From Haladaptatus cibarius D43 (lineage in GTDB: Archaea > Halobacteriota > Halobacteria > Halobacteriales > Haladaptataceae): a DNA stretch of 64,000 nt. The notes beneath the pieces were generated by a model, which saw only the letters and a program-made list of their open reading frames with translations, was not told where the DNA came from and made no database searches. The position numbers were made by a program, and so were the translations under genes. Location: contig NZ_JDTH01000001.1 of assembly GCF_000710615.1 (NCBI RefSeq), positions 310,001 to 374,000 on the forward strand. The letters are read 5' to 3'. Positions 34,724-43,521 of this stretch are shown here, piece by piece; position 1 is the stretch's first letter, and each line of letters opens with the position of its first letter.

Positions 34724-35191
34724 ATGGAGAAAACCACGATTGACGATGTGGACGGCTTCATGAGCGCGGCGTCGGTCACCCGTCCGGTCGGGAAGGCGCT
34801 TGGAACGAGCGATATGGCTATCAACTACTACGAACTCGCGCCGGGTGATAGCTTCTCGCCCGGTCTGCACACCCACTTCGACCAAGAGGAGGTGTTTTAC
34901 GTCCAGTCCGGAACTGCGACGTTCGAGACGAAAGAGGAGGACGTGGTCGTTGAAGCGGGTGAAATCGTCCGATTCGCGCCCGGCGATTACCAGCGCGGAC
35001 ACAACCATGGCGACGAGCGCGTGGTGGCCTTGGCTCTTGGCGCACCCGAAGAGAGCGAATCGGGTGAACTCCTGCGTGACTGTCCCGAATGTGGCGAACA
35101 GACACAGCATTGGATGCGAATCCCGGACGAGAAGAACGTCGTTGAAGTGTACTGTCTCACTTGCGACACTGTGACCGGGACGATGGACTGA
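34724..35191 (+). CDS. Cupin with C-terminal zinc ribbon, second tandem copy
   Basis: A 155-residue paralogue of the preceding gene, same length and domain order: MEKTTIDDVDGFMSA, cupin motif GLHTHFDQEEVFYVQSGTATFE, VEAGEIVRFAPGDYQRGHN, then CPECGEQ and CLTCDTVTG. The metal site is complete here (H-x-H, E, H). An SD-like TAGGAG precedes the ATG. The GGDERVVALALGAP-type strand is shared with the first copy, so the two arose by tandem duplication. Confidence 0.87.
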   Translation: MEKTTIDDVDGFMSAASVTRPVGKALGTSDMAINYYELAPGDSFSPGLHTHFDQEEVFYVQSGTATFETKEEDVVVEAGEIVRFAPGDYQRGHNHGDERVVALALGAPEESESGELLRDCPECGEQTQHWMRIPDEKNVVEVYCLTCDTVTGTMD

Positions 35192-35266
35192 GAAGACGGT
35201 TTGCCGTCCTCATTCTCTGGCCGTCACGATTATTGATACGTATGCTGACCTTTGGTGCGAGCATTC

Positions 35267-35854
35267 ATGAGCGACGACATTCCCGGCTACACCTTCGGCG
35301 AGGAGTCCGTCCCCGAATCGCCAATCGACATGCCCGCCTTCAATCGGCTCAAAGAAACCGTCCTGTTCACCGAGGAGGACGAAGAATATCTCCGGATGGC
35401 GGGCGAGGTGCTGGACGGGCAAATCGGCGACGTCCTCGATACGTGGTACGAGTTCATCGCCGACCATCCGCATCTGATTCAGTATTTCAGCACGCCGGAG
35501 GGCGAGCCAATCGAGGACTATCTCGACCGCGTGCGGGAGCGATTCGGCCAGTGGATTCGGGACACCTGCAGCCCACCTTACGACGAGGACTGGCTGAACT
35601 ACCAGCAGGAAATCGCCCTGCGGCACACGAACGCGAAAAAGAACGAAACCGACGACGTGGATTCGGTCGAACACATCCCCTTCCGCTACATGTCGGCGTT
35701 CATCTACCCCATAACGGCGACGATGAAGCCGTTTCTGAAAAACGGGGAGTACAGCGGAGACGACGTGGAGAGGATGCACAGCGCGTGGTTCAAAGCGGTT
35801 GTGTTGCAGGTGACACTGTGGAGCGAACCCTACGTTAAGGACGGGGATTTCTGA
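35267..35854 (+). CDS. Protoglobin
   Basis: A 195-residue single-domain globin of the protoglobin family. PGYTFGEESVPESPI is the N-terminal extension, and the proximal heme-binding histidine is in EIALRHTNAKKNETD, close to the Methanosarcina protoglobin pattern (RH-x3-KKNxTD). It binds O2, CO or NO and may act in gas sensing or detoxification. Start at ATG 35267. No partner signalling domain is attached, so it is a stand-alone globin. Confidence 0.9.
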   Translation: MSDDIPGYTFGEESVPESPIDMPAFNRLKETVLFTEEDEEYLRMAGEVLDGQIGDVLDTWYEFIADHPHLIQYFSTPEGEPIEDYLDRVRERFGQWIRDTCSPPYDEDWLNYQQEIALRHTNAKKNETDDVDSVEHIPFRYMSAFIYPITATMKPFLKNGEYSGDDVERMHSAWFKAVVLQVTLWSEPYVKDGDF

Positions 35855-35884
35855 GGCGAGAAACCGGTTTCGTGGTAAAATAAA

Positions 35885-36178
35885 CTATTCGACGTTTTCC
35901 AGTTCTCGCTCCACCAACTCGTCAAAATCCACATCCGCAGAATCGTACTGCTCTCTGTGTCTCAGGGCGATTTTCCCTGTCTCCGTGATTTCGTACAAGC
36001 CTGAACTTTCGGCAGGCCCGATTTTTTGAACCAGTCCGTAGTCTTCGAGAATTGGCAAACGGACATTCAGATGCGTTCGCTTCTTTCCGATTTCGACAGA
36101 GATGTTTGCGGCCACATTTCGGCGACCGTCGGAAAGAGCCTCCAATATTAGAAAATCAGTAGGCCGCTGAAGTTTCAC
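35885..36178 (-). CDS. Winged-helix transcriptional regulator
   Basis: A 97-residue winged-helix protein starting at GTG 36178 (MKLQRPTDFLILEAL). The helix-turn-helix is around ANISVEIGKKRTHLNVRLPIL, and the wing around LVQKIGPAESSGLYEITETGKIAL, like the phage PhiH1-repressor-type regulators of haloarchaea. Three copies of a 17-bp semi-palindrome lie directly upstream and could be its operators. Confidence 0.8.
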   Translation of the reverse strand: MKLQRPTDFLILEALSDGRRNVAANISVEIGKKRTHLNVRLPILEDYGLVQKIGPAESSGLYEITETGKIALRHREQYDSADVDFDELVERELENVE

Positions 36179-36179
36179 G

Positions 36180-36740
36180 AATTTACTACCTTAGAGTCGA
36201 TTGCTACCAGTGATTCTTAAAATTACTTACTATCATTAGAAATTGCTAAAAGTATTTTTGGACAATAATTGCTATCGGTAATTATATGGTAAATCTCCTC
36301 GAAAACCCTGCCATGAAGCCACTGAGAATTCGCCAGTAGTTCGATGATGAATCAAACGGGGCGATGCTGAAGACACCAACCCCGCGAACGCTTCCACGGA
36401 AGCCCACGGAAGCATGACCACCTACCCAACCGTGGGACAAAAACCTCCCGCACGCACCCACGAATCGCGCGAAGACGATACCTCACCGATTTCCACCCGA
36501 AACGGTGGCCTTTCTCCACGAGGGCGGAGTTGCACGCGAAACGCAACTCTCGGAGAATCAGTTCGGTGGTTTTCCACCCGAACAAAGGGGGTTCGACAAC
36601 TGTTCACAACGTCCCCTCCCTCTCTCGAAAATCGGGCCGAAATCGCACCGTTTCGGCAGGTTGATTCGGGTCGAACGCGGTCTGTCGAATGTGGCCTTCG
36701 ATGGCATTCTCCGTGCCCCTTCGTTTCCACTGGAAACCAC
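36180..36740. other. Putative replication origin: AT-rich DNA plus origin-recognition-box-like elements
   Basis: A gap with no convincing gene. 36180-36300 is AT-rich, like an unwinding element. Then come ORB-like elements. The minus strand at 36716-36738 reads GTTTCCAGTGGAAAC then GAAGGGG, very close to the haloarchaeal ORB with G-string. The plus strand at 36568-36591 reads GGTTTTCCACCCGAAC then AAAGGGGG. A partial copy at about 36488-36504 reads ATTTCCACCCGAAACGG. The minus strand at 36378-36402 has TTCCGTGGAAGC, then a GGGG run. No orc1/cdc6 is adjacent; one is at 48853. Confidence 0.5.
36199..36283. repeat. Three copies of a 17-bp semi-palindromic repeat
   Basis: Copies at 36199-36215 (GATTGCTACCAGTGATT), 36241-36257 (AATTGCTAAAAGTATTT) and 36267-36283 (AATTGCTATCGGTAATT). 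The consensus AATTGCTAnCnGTnATT is nearly symmetric at its ends. They lie in an AT-rich stretch just upstream of the winged-helix gene. They may be operators, or iterons of a replication origin. Confidence 0.5.
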
Positions 36741-36763
36741 CGGATTTCGGGCGGTGGGTCGGC

Positions 36764-37114
36764 GTGACCGACGACTCGCCGGACGGTTCGAATGACTCGC
36801 GGAATGGTTCGAAGGACGATTCCGAACAGCAAAACGACCGCTGGGAGCGCGTTGCTCGTGAGACACTGCAACACGTGCTGGTGCAGTACGCCCGCGACGC
36901 CGAAATCACGCTCGACCCGATTGGGGACACCCTCTACTGGGGCAACGAACTGAGCGAAGAGCAGGTCGAGACGGCCCGGCAACTCGTCTTCGATTTGGAG
37001 TACGTCACGGAGGAGTATCTGGCCCGACTGTGTTCCAATACGGAACCGTGGCAGGACGAGGTGGAACGAACGCCGACGCGACTGCCGCCGGGGCCTGCTG
37101 ACGAGGACGATTGA
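36764..37114 (+). CDS. Hypothetical acidic protein beside the ORB-like elements
   Basis: About 116 residues from the GTG at 36764. A polar, disordered N-terminus (DDSPDGSNDSRNGSKDDSEQ) precedes a helical domain (RWERVARETLQHVLVQYARDA, ELSEEQVETARQLVFDLEYVTEEYL) and an acidic tail. I do not recognise it. An ORB-like element lies 26 bp upstream, so it could be an origin-associated gene, but this is only position. The reading frame continues further upstream without a better start. Confidence 0.55.
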   Translation: MTDDSPDGSNDSRNGSKDDSEQQNDRWERVARETLQHVLVQYARDAEITLDPIGDTLYWGNELSEEQVETARQLVFDLEYVTEEYLARLCSNTEPWQDEVERTPTRLPPGPADEDD

Positions 37115-37179
37115 CAGACGAATCCGCCACCTTTTCCGCGACACTGACCTTTTTCGCCCGCGCGCGCTTTCCTCACTCC

Positions 37180-37971
37180 ATGACAGAGATTCCGTCACCC
37201 GGCTTGGGAACCTCCGGCAACAAAGACGCGGGACAGTGTGCCGAAACCGTACAGACCGCGCTCGAACTGGGTTACCGCCACGTAGACACCGCGCAGATGT
37301 ACGATAACGAGGAACCGGTCGGTGAGGGCATCGCCCGCGCCGACGTCTCCCGCGAGGACGTGTTTCTCGCCACGAAAGTCCTGCCGGACAACCTCGCGCA
37401 CGACGACGTGCTCGAAACCACCGACGAAAGCCTCGACAGACTCGGCACGGAGTACGTCGATTTGCTCTACGTTCACTGGCCGATGAAGGCCTACGACGCA
37501 GAAGACACCCTACCCGCGTTCGACAAAATCTCGGAATCGGGCAAAGTCCGAAACATCGCGGTCAGCAACTTCACGCCCGAACTGCTGGACGAGGCGCGCG
37601 AAATCCTCGACAACCCAGTCCTCGCCAATCAGGTCGAGATGCACCCGCTTCTCCAGCAAGAGGAACTGCGAGACTACGCGAAAAAACACGACATCACGCT
37701 GGTCGCCTACTCGCCGATTATGCAGGGCGAAGCCGACGACGTACCTGAACTCCGCGACATCGCCGAAAAGCACGGCGTGACGCCGACCCAAATCAGTCTC
37801 GCGTGGCTCAAGCAGGCAGAAAACGTCGTCCCGATTCCGAAATCGACGGGCGAAAAACACCTTCAGCAGAATCATTCGCTTCCTGACCTCGACGCCGAAG
37901 ATGTGGAGAAAATCGACTCCATCAACCGCGAAGAACGGCTCGTTGACCCGGACGGGGCCGCGTGGAACTAA
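37180..37971 (+). CDS. Aldo/keto reductase
   Basis: A 263-residue AKR (TIM barrel) that reduces carbonyl compounds with NADPH. Catalytic tetrad: Asp and Tyr in HVDTAQMYDNEE, Lys in FLATKVLPDN, His in LYVHWPMKAY. The C-terminal cofactor motif VVPIPKSTGEKHLQQN is present. ATG 37180 (MTEIPSPGLGTSGN) is preferred; the frame is open upstream to the end of the previous gene. Close to 2,5-diketogluconate-reductase-like members; substrate unknown. Confidence 0.92.
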   Translation: MTEIPSPGLGTSGNKDAGQCAETVQTALELGYRHVDTAQMYDNEEPVGEGIARADVSREDVFLATKVLPDNLAHDDVLETTDESLDRLGTEYVDLLYVHWPMKAYDAEDTLPAFDKISESGKVRNIAVSNFTPELLDEAREILDNPVLANQVEMHPLLQQEELRDYAKKHDITLVAYSPIMQGEADDVPELRDIAEKHGVTPTQISLAWLKQAENVVPIPKSTGEKHLQQNHSLPDLDAEDVEKIDSINREERLVDPDGAAWN

Positions 37972-38000
37972 CGAGCGTCTAACGAGATTTTCACCGATTT

Positions 38001-38936
38001 CTACGGACTCCACTGCGCCGACCACGATCCGCTGCCGTCGCCCGATTGCCACTCGATAGCCAAATCGCTGGCGGAGCGGTCTGCTGAAATCTCGTAGGCC
38101 AACCATCCGGAGAGGCTTTCGCCGGACGCAACGTCGCGGCTTCCGAACCGCTCCAGTTCGTATTTGCCTTCCTGCTTGGCGATGTCAGACGGCTTCTGTT
38201 TGCGGCCACCGACGAGGAGGGAGAACGTCTCACCCTTCGGAAGCGACTGACGCATCCGGAAGCGGTTTTCGGCGTTCACGGTGACGAAGGCCCACTGGCG
38301 GTTGTCGTCCGCTTCAACGTCTTCCATTGGTCCGGCACCAGACTCATACCGATAGTGGTCGGTCAGGACGATATCCCGAACCGTAATCGCTAGTTCGTTC
38401 GGGCTGACGAACGTTTCGCTGACGGACAGATCTGGCCCGACTACTTTGACGGAAATCGATTTCTCGAAAGCACCTATCAGGTAGTTCACTGTGGACTCGT
38501 ATGGATAGCTAAGTTCAGTAGACCACGTCGTCGTCTCTCCCGGCGGGATTTCTTCGGTTTGTATCGTCCCGGACTGCTGGGAGCCGCCCTCGCTTCCGTT
38601 TACTTCAATTGGTGATTCGAACGTGCTTGCGGAGTCGCCGTTATTTTTGATGGTGAACCCGAGTGTGAACTGTTCACCCAACACGACTTCCTTCGGCACG
38701 TCGGACGAAACGAGCGAAAACTGGCCGTCTGCCGTGCTTTCGCCGCCCGAATTTCCATCTCCTCTACCATCGCCACCGCCATTTCCGCTCTTTCCAGTGG
38801 GTGTACCGGAGCCGTTCCCCTTCGTTGGTGAACTATTCCCATTCCCGCCGTCTTCCGGCTCGGAACCAGTACATCCCGCCACAGCTCCTCCGACGAACAC
38901 AGTTCCGGAAGCCGTCAGAAATCTTCTACGGCGCAT
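38001..38936 (-). CDS. Tat-exported lipoprotein of unknown function
   Basis: A 311-residue protein starting MRRRRFLTASGTVFVGGAVA with lipobox AGC. A long Gly/Asn/Ser-rich linker (residues about 25-70) leads to a beta-rich region (LVSSDVPKEVVLGEQFTLGF, IPPGETTTWSTELS), which looks like a CARDB/immunoglobulin-like fold, then a DUF4352-like C-terminus (RQWAFVTVNAENRF). Lipid-anchored on the outer face of the cell. Partners unknown. Confidence 0.8.
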   Translation of the reverse strand: MRRRRFLTASGTVFVGGAVAGCTGSEPEDGGNGNSSPTKGNGSGTPTGKSGNGGGDGRGDGNSGGESTADGQFSLVSSDVPKEVVLGEQFTLGFTIKNNGDSASTFESPIEVNGSEGGSQQSGTIQTEEIPPGETTTWSTELSYPYESTVNYLIGAFEKSISVKVVGPDLSVSETFVSPNELAITVRDIVLTDHYRYESGAGPMEDVEADDNRQWAFVTVNAENRFRMRQSLPKGETFSLLVGGRKQKPSDIAKQEGKYELERFGSRDVASGESLSGWLAYEISADRSASDLAIEWQSGDGSGSWSAQWSP

Positions 38937-39113
38937 GGGTAATTTACATACAAGAACGAAAATAAACACTCTGTCGTTGACCGATTTTTCGTTCGAGTAC
39001 GGAATCCCTTCGAACGGTTCGGGCAATCGATTCGAGAACCAATTTTGCAGTAGACCGCGTCAGTTTGCCCCGTAGGGTCTTCCTACTGGAGTGTCGCCCC
39101 TACCACGACGATT

Positions 39114-39560
39114 TTACAGCGACTCCACACTGTCCCCGACGCCGATTTCGCCCGATTTCACGATGACCGCGCGAAGGCCGCCGCGGTGAACCAGCGCGGA
39201 AAGTGTTCCTTTCTCGGTCAGCGATTCGAGATGCGAACAGGGTTCGCAGAGTTCGACACCCTCACAAACCACCTCGCCGATTCGAAATCGCTCGTCAACG
39301 AGGTGGTTCAGCGCGGTATCTCGCGTCGTCACGTTCCGGCGATGTTCGCCCGGTTCGAGCGAGATTCCGGACTCCTGTTCGACGGCCTCCACCGCCTCGA
39401 CTTCGATGAGCGTGATGTCGTCGCCCGAAGAGTCGGGGTCAAAATGCCGGTCGCCGCGCAGACCCGCCCCCGCGACTGCTTCGACCGACTCGACCGCTTC
39501 TGTCTTCTCTGCCGACTCGGAGGCGAGGTGGATCGCCTCCACGGTTCCTGTCCCATCCAT
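39114..39560 (-). CDS. MOSC domain protein
   Basis: A 148-residue stand-alone MOSC domain. AGLRGDRHF is the family GxxGDRH motif and CEPCSHLESLT contains the conserved cysteine thought to carry sulfur or ligate molybdenum. Related proteins act with molybdenum cofactor and reduce N-hydroxylated compounds. Here no moco genes are nearby, so the partner is unknown. Confidence 0.88.
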   Translation of the reverse strand: MDGTGTVEAIHLASESAEKTEAVESVEAVAGAGLRGDRHFDPDSSGDDITLIEVEAVEAVEQESGISLEPGEHRRNVTTRDTALNHLVDERFRIGEVVCEGVELCEPCSHLESLTEKGTLSALVHRGGLRAVIVKSGEIGVGDSVESL

Positions 39561-39840
39561 AATTTAGGGTTTCCCCCGGACAGCTTAAAGCCGCGGTCGG
39601 CGGCATTCTTCAGTTTCTTCCAAGCCAGTTCCGACTCCTCGTCGACGAACGTACACAGTGACTACCGCCGTGCCGGTTCCGGGTGGTCGAGACTGTCGAT
39701 TTGGGTCGAAACACGACTGGTAGACGACTCACCGACGGACGAAGGCGAAAACAGAAAATATAAAAATACCTTTTGACATAATTTAAATTTATAATTTGTT
39801 AAATTAAAATTATATTGTAGTCCTCGTATGTGCTATCTGT
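39561..39840. promoter_or_regulatory. AT-rich upstream region of the beta-helix gene
   Basis: No gene is supported. The last 90 bp (about 39750-39830) are very AT-rich (ATAATTTAAATTTATAATTT) with several overlapping TATA-like elements at 25-60 bp upstream of the ATG at 39841. The likely promoter is there, but the exact element cannot be named. Confidence 0.45.
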
Positions 39841-42174
39841 ATGTCAGACGACGACGCACATCATAGCGATACGGGCCAACACTTTGACCGACGCGACTAT
39901 CTCAAGTTCACGGGGGCAACCGCCGCCACCGCTGCGGGACTCTCGTTTGCGTCTACCACTGCGAGTGCGGCCACAACCCGACACGGCATCTCATTCGGAA
40001 CAGTAAAGAACGCCGTGAACGACCTCGGGATGGATCCGAACGGCAACGACCCCATCGACAGCCAACTCCCGACGAACAGCAACGACCTGCTCATCGAGTT
40101 TCCGCCGGGTGAATACCGGATTCAGAGCCGACAGACCGTCGTCGGCCAGCACAACTTCGGGATTCGCGGCCTCGGCAACGACCCGACCGACGTTCGGTTC
40201 ACCATCCCGCAGGGGAACGCCCGCGAGATTCTCGCACTCACGAACGGATACAACTACCTCATCGAGAACGTCGCATTCGACCAGACGTCCGATACGAACA
40301 CCGGCATCGGCGTCACGATGGACGTCTCCGACGGCGGAGAAATCCACGACGTTCACACGCTCGGCTACACGCCGAACGAACACGAGATGGGTTCCAACGA
40401 CGACCTCGGGGAACTGCTCGCGGTACAAGCGACCGACTCCGACGGGACGGTCGTCGTCGAGAACTACGTGAGTACCGGTGAATGCGACGTCATCGACTAC
40501 CCGGACAACACCATCTGCGTGTTCGTCGGACTCTCTTCGAAAGGGACGGTGTATCTGCGCGACTGCCACATCGAGAACAAGGGCGAACACGCCGCCTACG
40601 CCTCGAAAGCCAGCGCCGTCCGCGTCGAAGGCGGTCTGTTCAAGAACAACGCGAACACGAACATGCGCATCTGCGGCTCCGGGTCGTACATGAAGGACGC
40701 GACAATCGTCGTAGACCGTGACGAGGGGTACTTCCGCGAGAGCGACACGGGCGACCCGCACAACGTGCGCGGCCTCTGGTGGGAGAACGCCCGCGAAGGA
40801 GCATCCGGCGGGTACATCGAGAACTGCGATTTCATTTTCGACAGCAACGTGCGGTCGCAGGGCATGATTCGCGTCGCTGGCAACGCGGGTGGGATGGATA
40901 TCCGTAACTGTCGGTTCCAGAACAACACCTCGTCGGCGACGACCATTAGCGTCCAGGGACTCGGCGATGGCCCCCGCGGATATTACCCGCCGGGCGCGAA
41001 CGACGTAGATGTCACGGGTTGTTCGTTCACCGGGTCGGGGTCGGTTCCTGCCGTCGATAGCAATCGAAACAACGCACCGGTCACGGTTTCGGACTGCTGT
41101 GAGTCGATGCCGAACGGCGGTGGGTTCAACGGCAGTGTTTCCACGAACAACATTAGCCACAGCAACTGTCCGGTTCCGGACCCCGGCAATCCCGGCGACG
41201 AACCCGGCGACCCGCGCGGGCCGAAACACGACATCACGTTCTCCGGCGGAAACGTGGACACGTTCGATTACTACTTCCGGGCGACCAACGCCGTCGAAGG
41301 CAAAAGCGGAATCGGCGGCGAAGACGACGTCGGGAGCGACAGCGGCGACGGCTCGACCACCGGCACCGGAAGCGACACGTACCTGTTCGAACAGGACATC
41401 GCCGGAATGAGCCTGAACCTCGGCGACTACATGACCGTTCACCTCGACGGCTCCGACAAAACCATCACCATCGAAGGGGTGGACGACGGCTACAACAACG
41501 GGTACTATCTGGAAGTCACCGGCGACCTCTACCCAACCGGTAGCTCCGACAACCACGATGTGGAGGTCTCTCCGAACGGTGATTCGGTGAATGGTCTCGT
41601 CGGGTCGGGAAGCGACACGTGGGAGTTCACGGGCGAACTTTCGCGTATCGGACTTAACCAGGGTACTGCGACGGTTGACGTGACGCGGCGACACAAACTC
41701 GAAATCGAAGACTACGACGACGGTGTCAGGGTTCCCTACGAGTTCTCGGTCACTGGCTCGGTCAAGAAGGGTCAGAAAGCTAACGACAGCGATTCGGTGT
41801 CCGGAAACACCGCCAGCGGCGCAGTCACCGGCGGCACCGATTCCTACATCTTCACCGGTCGTATCACCGATTTCACTCATTCGGGCGCGATTCACACCTA
41901 CGTGGACGACAAGGAGGTCATCACGCCGTCGCTCGACAAGAACACTGTCACTATCGAGGGCGATGGGCCGGACAGAGACTACAAAATCGCCGCCATTGGC
42001 GGCCTCGGCAAGAGCGGACAGAACAATTCGAGCATCAACAGTGGCGACGACATCTCGGGTCGCATTGCCACCGGAACCGTCTCCGGCGGAAACGACAGCT
42101 TCGACTACCGCAACGGCATCCGTGTGAGTCCCCGCGACTGGGGCGGCGCAGACCACTATTTCGAGACGAACTGA
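39841..42174 (+). CDS. Tat-exported right-handed beta-helix protein with C-terminal repeats
   Basis: A 777-residue secreted protein. Twin-arginine signal FDRRDYLKFTGATAATAAGL. Residues about 80-440 have the short strand/Asn-turn rhythm of a parallel beta-helix, with NCRFQNNTSSATTISVQG and similar rungs. A Pro/Gly/Asp linker (GNPGDEPGDPRG) precedes at least three repeats of about 90 residues (GTGSDTYLFEQDIAG, GSGSDTWEFTGELSR, TGGTDSYIFTGRITD, with a fourth partial GGNDSFDYRNGI). The helix suggests polysaccharide binding or lysis, though no catalytic residues can be named. Confidence 0.87.
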   Translation: MSDDDAHHSDTGQHFDRRDYLKFTGATAATAAGLSFASTTASAATTRHGISFGTVKNAVNDLGMDPNGNDPIDSQLPTNSNDLLIEFPPGEYRIQSRQTVVGQHNFGIRGLGNDPTDVRFTIPQGNAREILALTNGYNYLIENVAFDQTSDTNTGIGVTMDVSDGGEIHDVHTLGYTPNEHEMGSNDDLGELLAVQATDSDGTVVVENYVSTGECDVIDYPDNTICVFVGLSSKGTVYLRDCHIENKGEHAAYASKASAVRVEGGLFKNNANTNMRICGSGSYMKDATIVVDRDEGYFRESDTGDPHNVRGLWWENAREGASGGYIENCDFIFDSNVRSQGMIRVAGNAGGMDIRNCRFQNNTSSATTISVQGLGDGPRGYYPPGANDVDVTGCSFTGSGSVPAVDSNRNNAPVTVSDCCESMPNGGGFNGSVSTNNISHSNCPVPDPGNPGDEPGDPRGPKHDITFSGGNVDTFDYYFRATNAVEGKSGIGGEDDVGSDSGDGSTTGTGSDTYLFEQDIAGMSLNLGDYMTVHLDGSDKTITIEGVDDGYNNGYYLEVTGDLYPTGSSDNHDVEVSPNGDSVNGLVGSGSDTWEFTGELSRIGLNQGTATVDVTRRHKLEIEDYDDGVRVPYEFSVTGSVKKGQKANDSDSVSGNTASGAVTGGTDSYIFTGRITDFTHSGAIHTYVDDKEVITPSLDKNTVTIEGDGPDRDYKIAAIGGLGKSGQNNSSINSGDDISGRIATGTVSGGNDSFDYRNGIRVSPRDWGGADHYFETN

Positions 42175-42276
42175 AACCGCAGGAGGAGATTACAGCGAAC
42201 CGGTGAAGCGCGCTACTCGAACACCGAAATCCCGGTCGGCTCACTGTATCGCCACATTTCTCGTGCCGCTATCGCG

Positions 42277-43446
42277 TCACTCGAAGGCGGCGATGCCAGT
42301 GAGATCCTGCCCGAGAACAAGCGTGTGAATGTCGTGGGTGCCCTCGTAGGTGTAGACCGTCTCCATGTTCGCCATGTGGCGCATCGGCGGGTAGTCCGTC
42401 GTGATGCCGTTGCCGCCGAGCATCTCGCGGGCGATGCGGGCTTGGTCGCGGGCCATTCTGACGTTGTTTCGTTTGGCCATCGAAACGTGCTGGGGTCGCA
42501 GGTCGCCACGCTCTTTCAGGTCGGCGAGGCGGTGGGCGAGCAGTTGCGAGGTCGTAATCTGAGTGGCCATCTCCGCCAGTTTGTCCTGTTGGAGTTGGAA
42601 GCGCGCAATCGGGCCGCCGAACTGCTCGCGGTCGGTCGCGTACTGCCGCGCCGTCTCGAAGCAGTCGCGGGCCGCGCCGATTGCACCCCACGCGATTCCG
42701 TATCGGGCCTGCGTGAGACAGGACAGTGGGCCTTTCATTCCCTCGACATCGGGGAGGACGTTCTCCTCCGGAATCGTCACGTTTTGCAGGCCGATTTCGC
42801 CCGTGATGGACGCGCGGAGCGAGAGCTTTTCGTCGATTTTGTTGGTCGTCACGCCGTCGCGTTCGGTTTCCACGAGGAAGCCGCGAACCGGGGAATCATC
42901 GGCGGAGCGGTCGCGCGCCCAGACGACCGCCACGTCCGCAATCGGGGAGTTGGTAATCCACGTTTTCGACCCGTTGAGAACGTATTCGTCGCCCTCCTTT
43001 TCCGCGTAGGTTTCCATGCCGGACGGGTTCGACCCGTGTTCAGGTTCCGTCAGGCCGAAACAACCGACTGCCTTTCCTTCCCCGAGGTCGGGAAGCCACT
43101 CGTCTTTCTGTTCTTCGGAACCGAAGGCGTGAATCGGGTACATCACGAGCGCGCCCTGCACGCTGGCCATCGAGCGCAGGCCGGAGTCCGCGGCTTCGAG
43201 TTCCTGCATCAGCAGGCCGTAGGCCGTCTCGCTCAAGTTCGGCAGACCGTAGCCGTCGAGGTTCGGCGCGTAAAATCCGAGTTCGCCCATCTCCGGGATG
43301 AGTTCTTTCGGGAACGTTCCGGCTTCGAAGTGGTCGCCGATGTCGGGTTTGACGTGTTCTTCCACGAACTCGCGGGCGGTGTCTCGAACCATTCGCTCTT
43401 CCTGTCCGAGGTCAGCTTCGAGTTCCACGTAATCGAGCATGGACAA
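42277..43446 (-). CDS. gcdH: Glutaryl-CoA dehydrogenase-like acyl-CoA dehydrogenase
   Basis: A 389-residue flavoprotein. The end of the protein, EMLGGNGITTDYPPMRHMANMETVYTYEGTHDIHTLVLGQDLTGIAAF (quoted in part: YEGTHDIH), is close to glutaryl-CoA dehydrogenases, with the catalytic base Glu in YEGTHD. FAD-contacting segments VGCFGLTEPEHGSNPSGM and KTWITNSPIADV are present. It should oxidise glutaryl-CoA or a similar short acyl-CoA and pass electrons to ETF. It stands alone here. Confidence 0.85.
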   Translation of the reverse strand: MSMLDYVELEADLGQEERMVRDTAREFVEEHVKPDIGDHFEAGTFPKELIPEMGELGFYAPNLDGYGLPNLSETAYGLLMQELEAADSGLRSMASVQGALVMYPIHAFGSEEQKDEWLPDLGEGKAVGCFGLTEPEHGSNPSGMETYAEKEGDEYVLNGSKTWITNSPIADVAVVWARDRSADDSPVRGFLVETERDGVTTNKIDEKLSLRASITGEIGLQNVTIPEENVLPDVEGMKGPLSCLTQARYGIAWGAIGAARDCFETARQYATDREQFGGPIARFQLQQDKLAEMATQITTSQLLAHRLADLKERGDLRPQHVSMAKRNNVRMARDQARIAREMLGGNGITTDYPPMRHMANMETVYTYEGTHDIHTLVLGQDLTGIAAFE

Positions 43447-43521
43447 CTCTCCGGAGGGGAGGCTAAAAAACGCTCCTACTCCGGGGAACTGGACGACGAA
43501 AAATTAACTACAAAGATAGGG

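Noticed and set aside
36414-36795. Overlapping frames of about 100 codons on both strands in the ORB-like region
   Set aside because: Composition is not acidic or haloarchaeal, frames overlap each other, and the short TTTCCACCCGAA repeats explain the sequence better.
39991-42156. Open frame of 721 codons antisense to the beta-helix gene
   Set aside because: Other long antisense frames lie at 18950-20332, 22978-24375, 26265-27995 and 56235-57107. They are by-products of GC-rich third positions opposite real genes; the forward proteins have signals and motifs.
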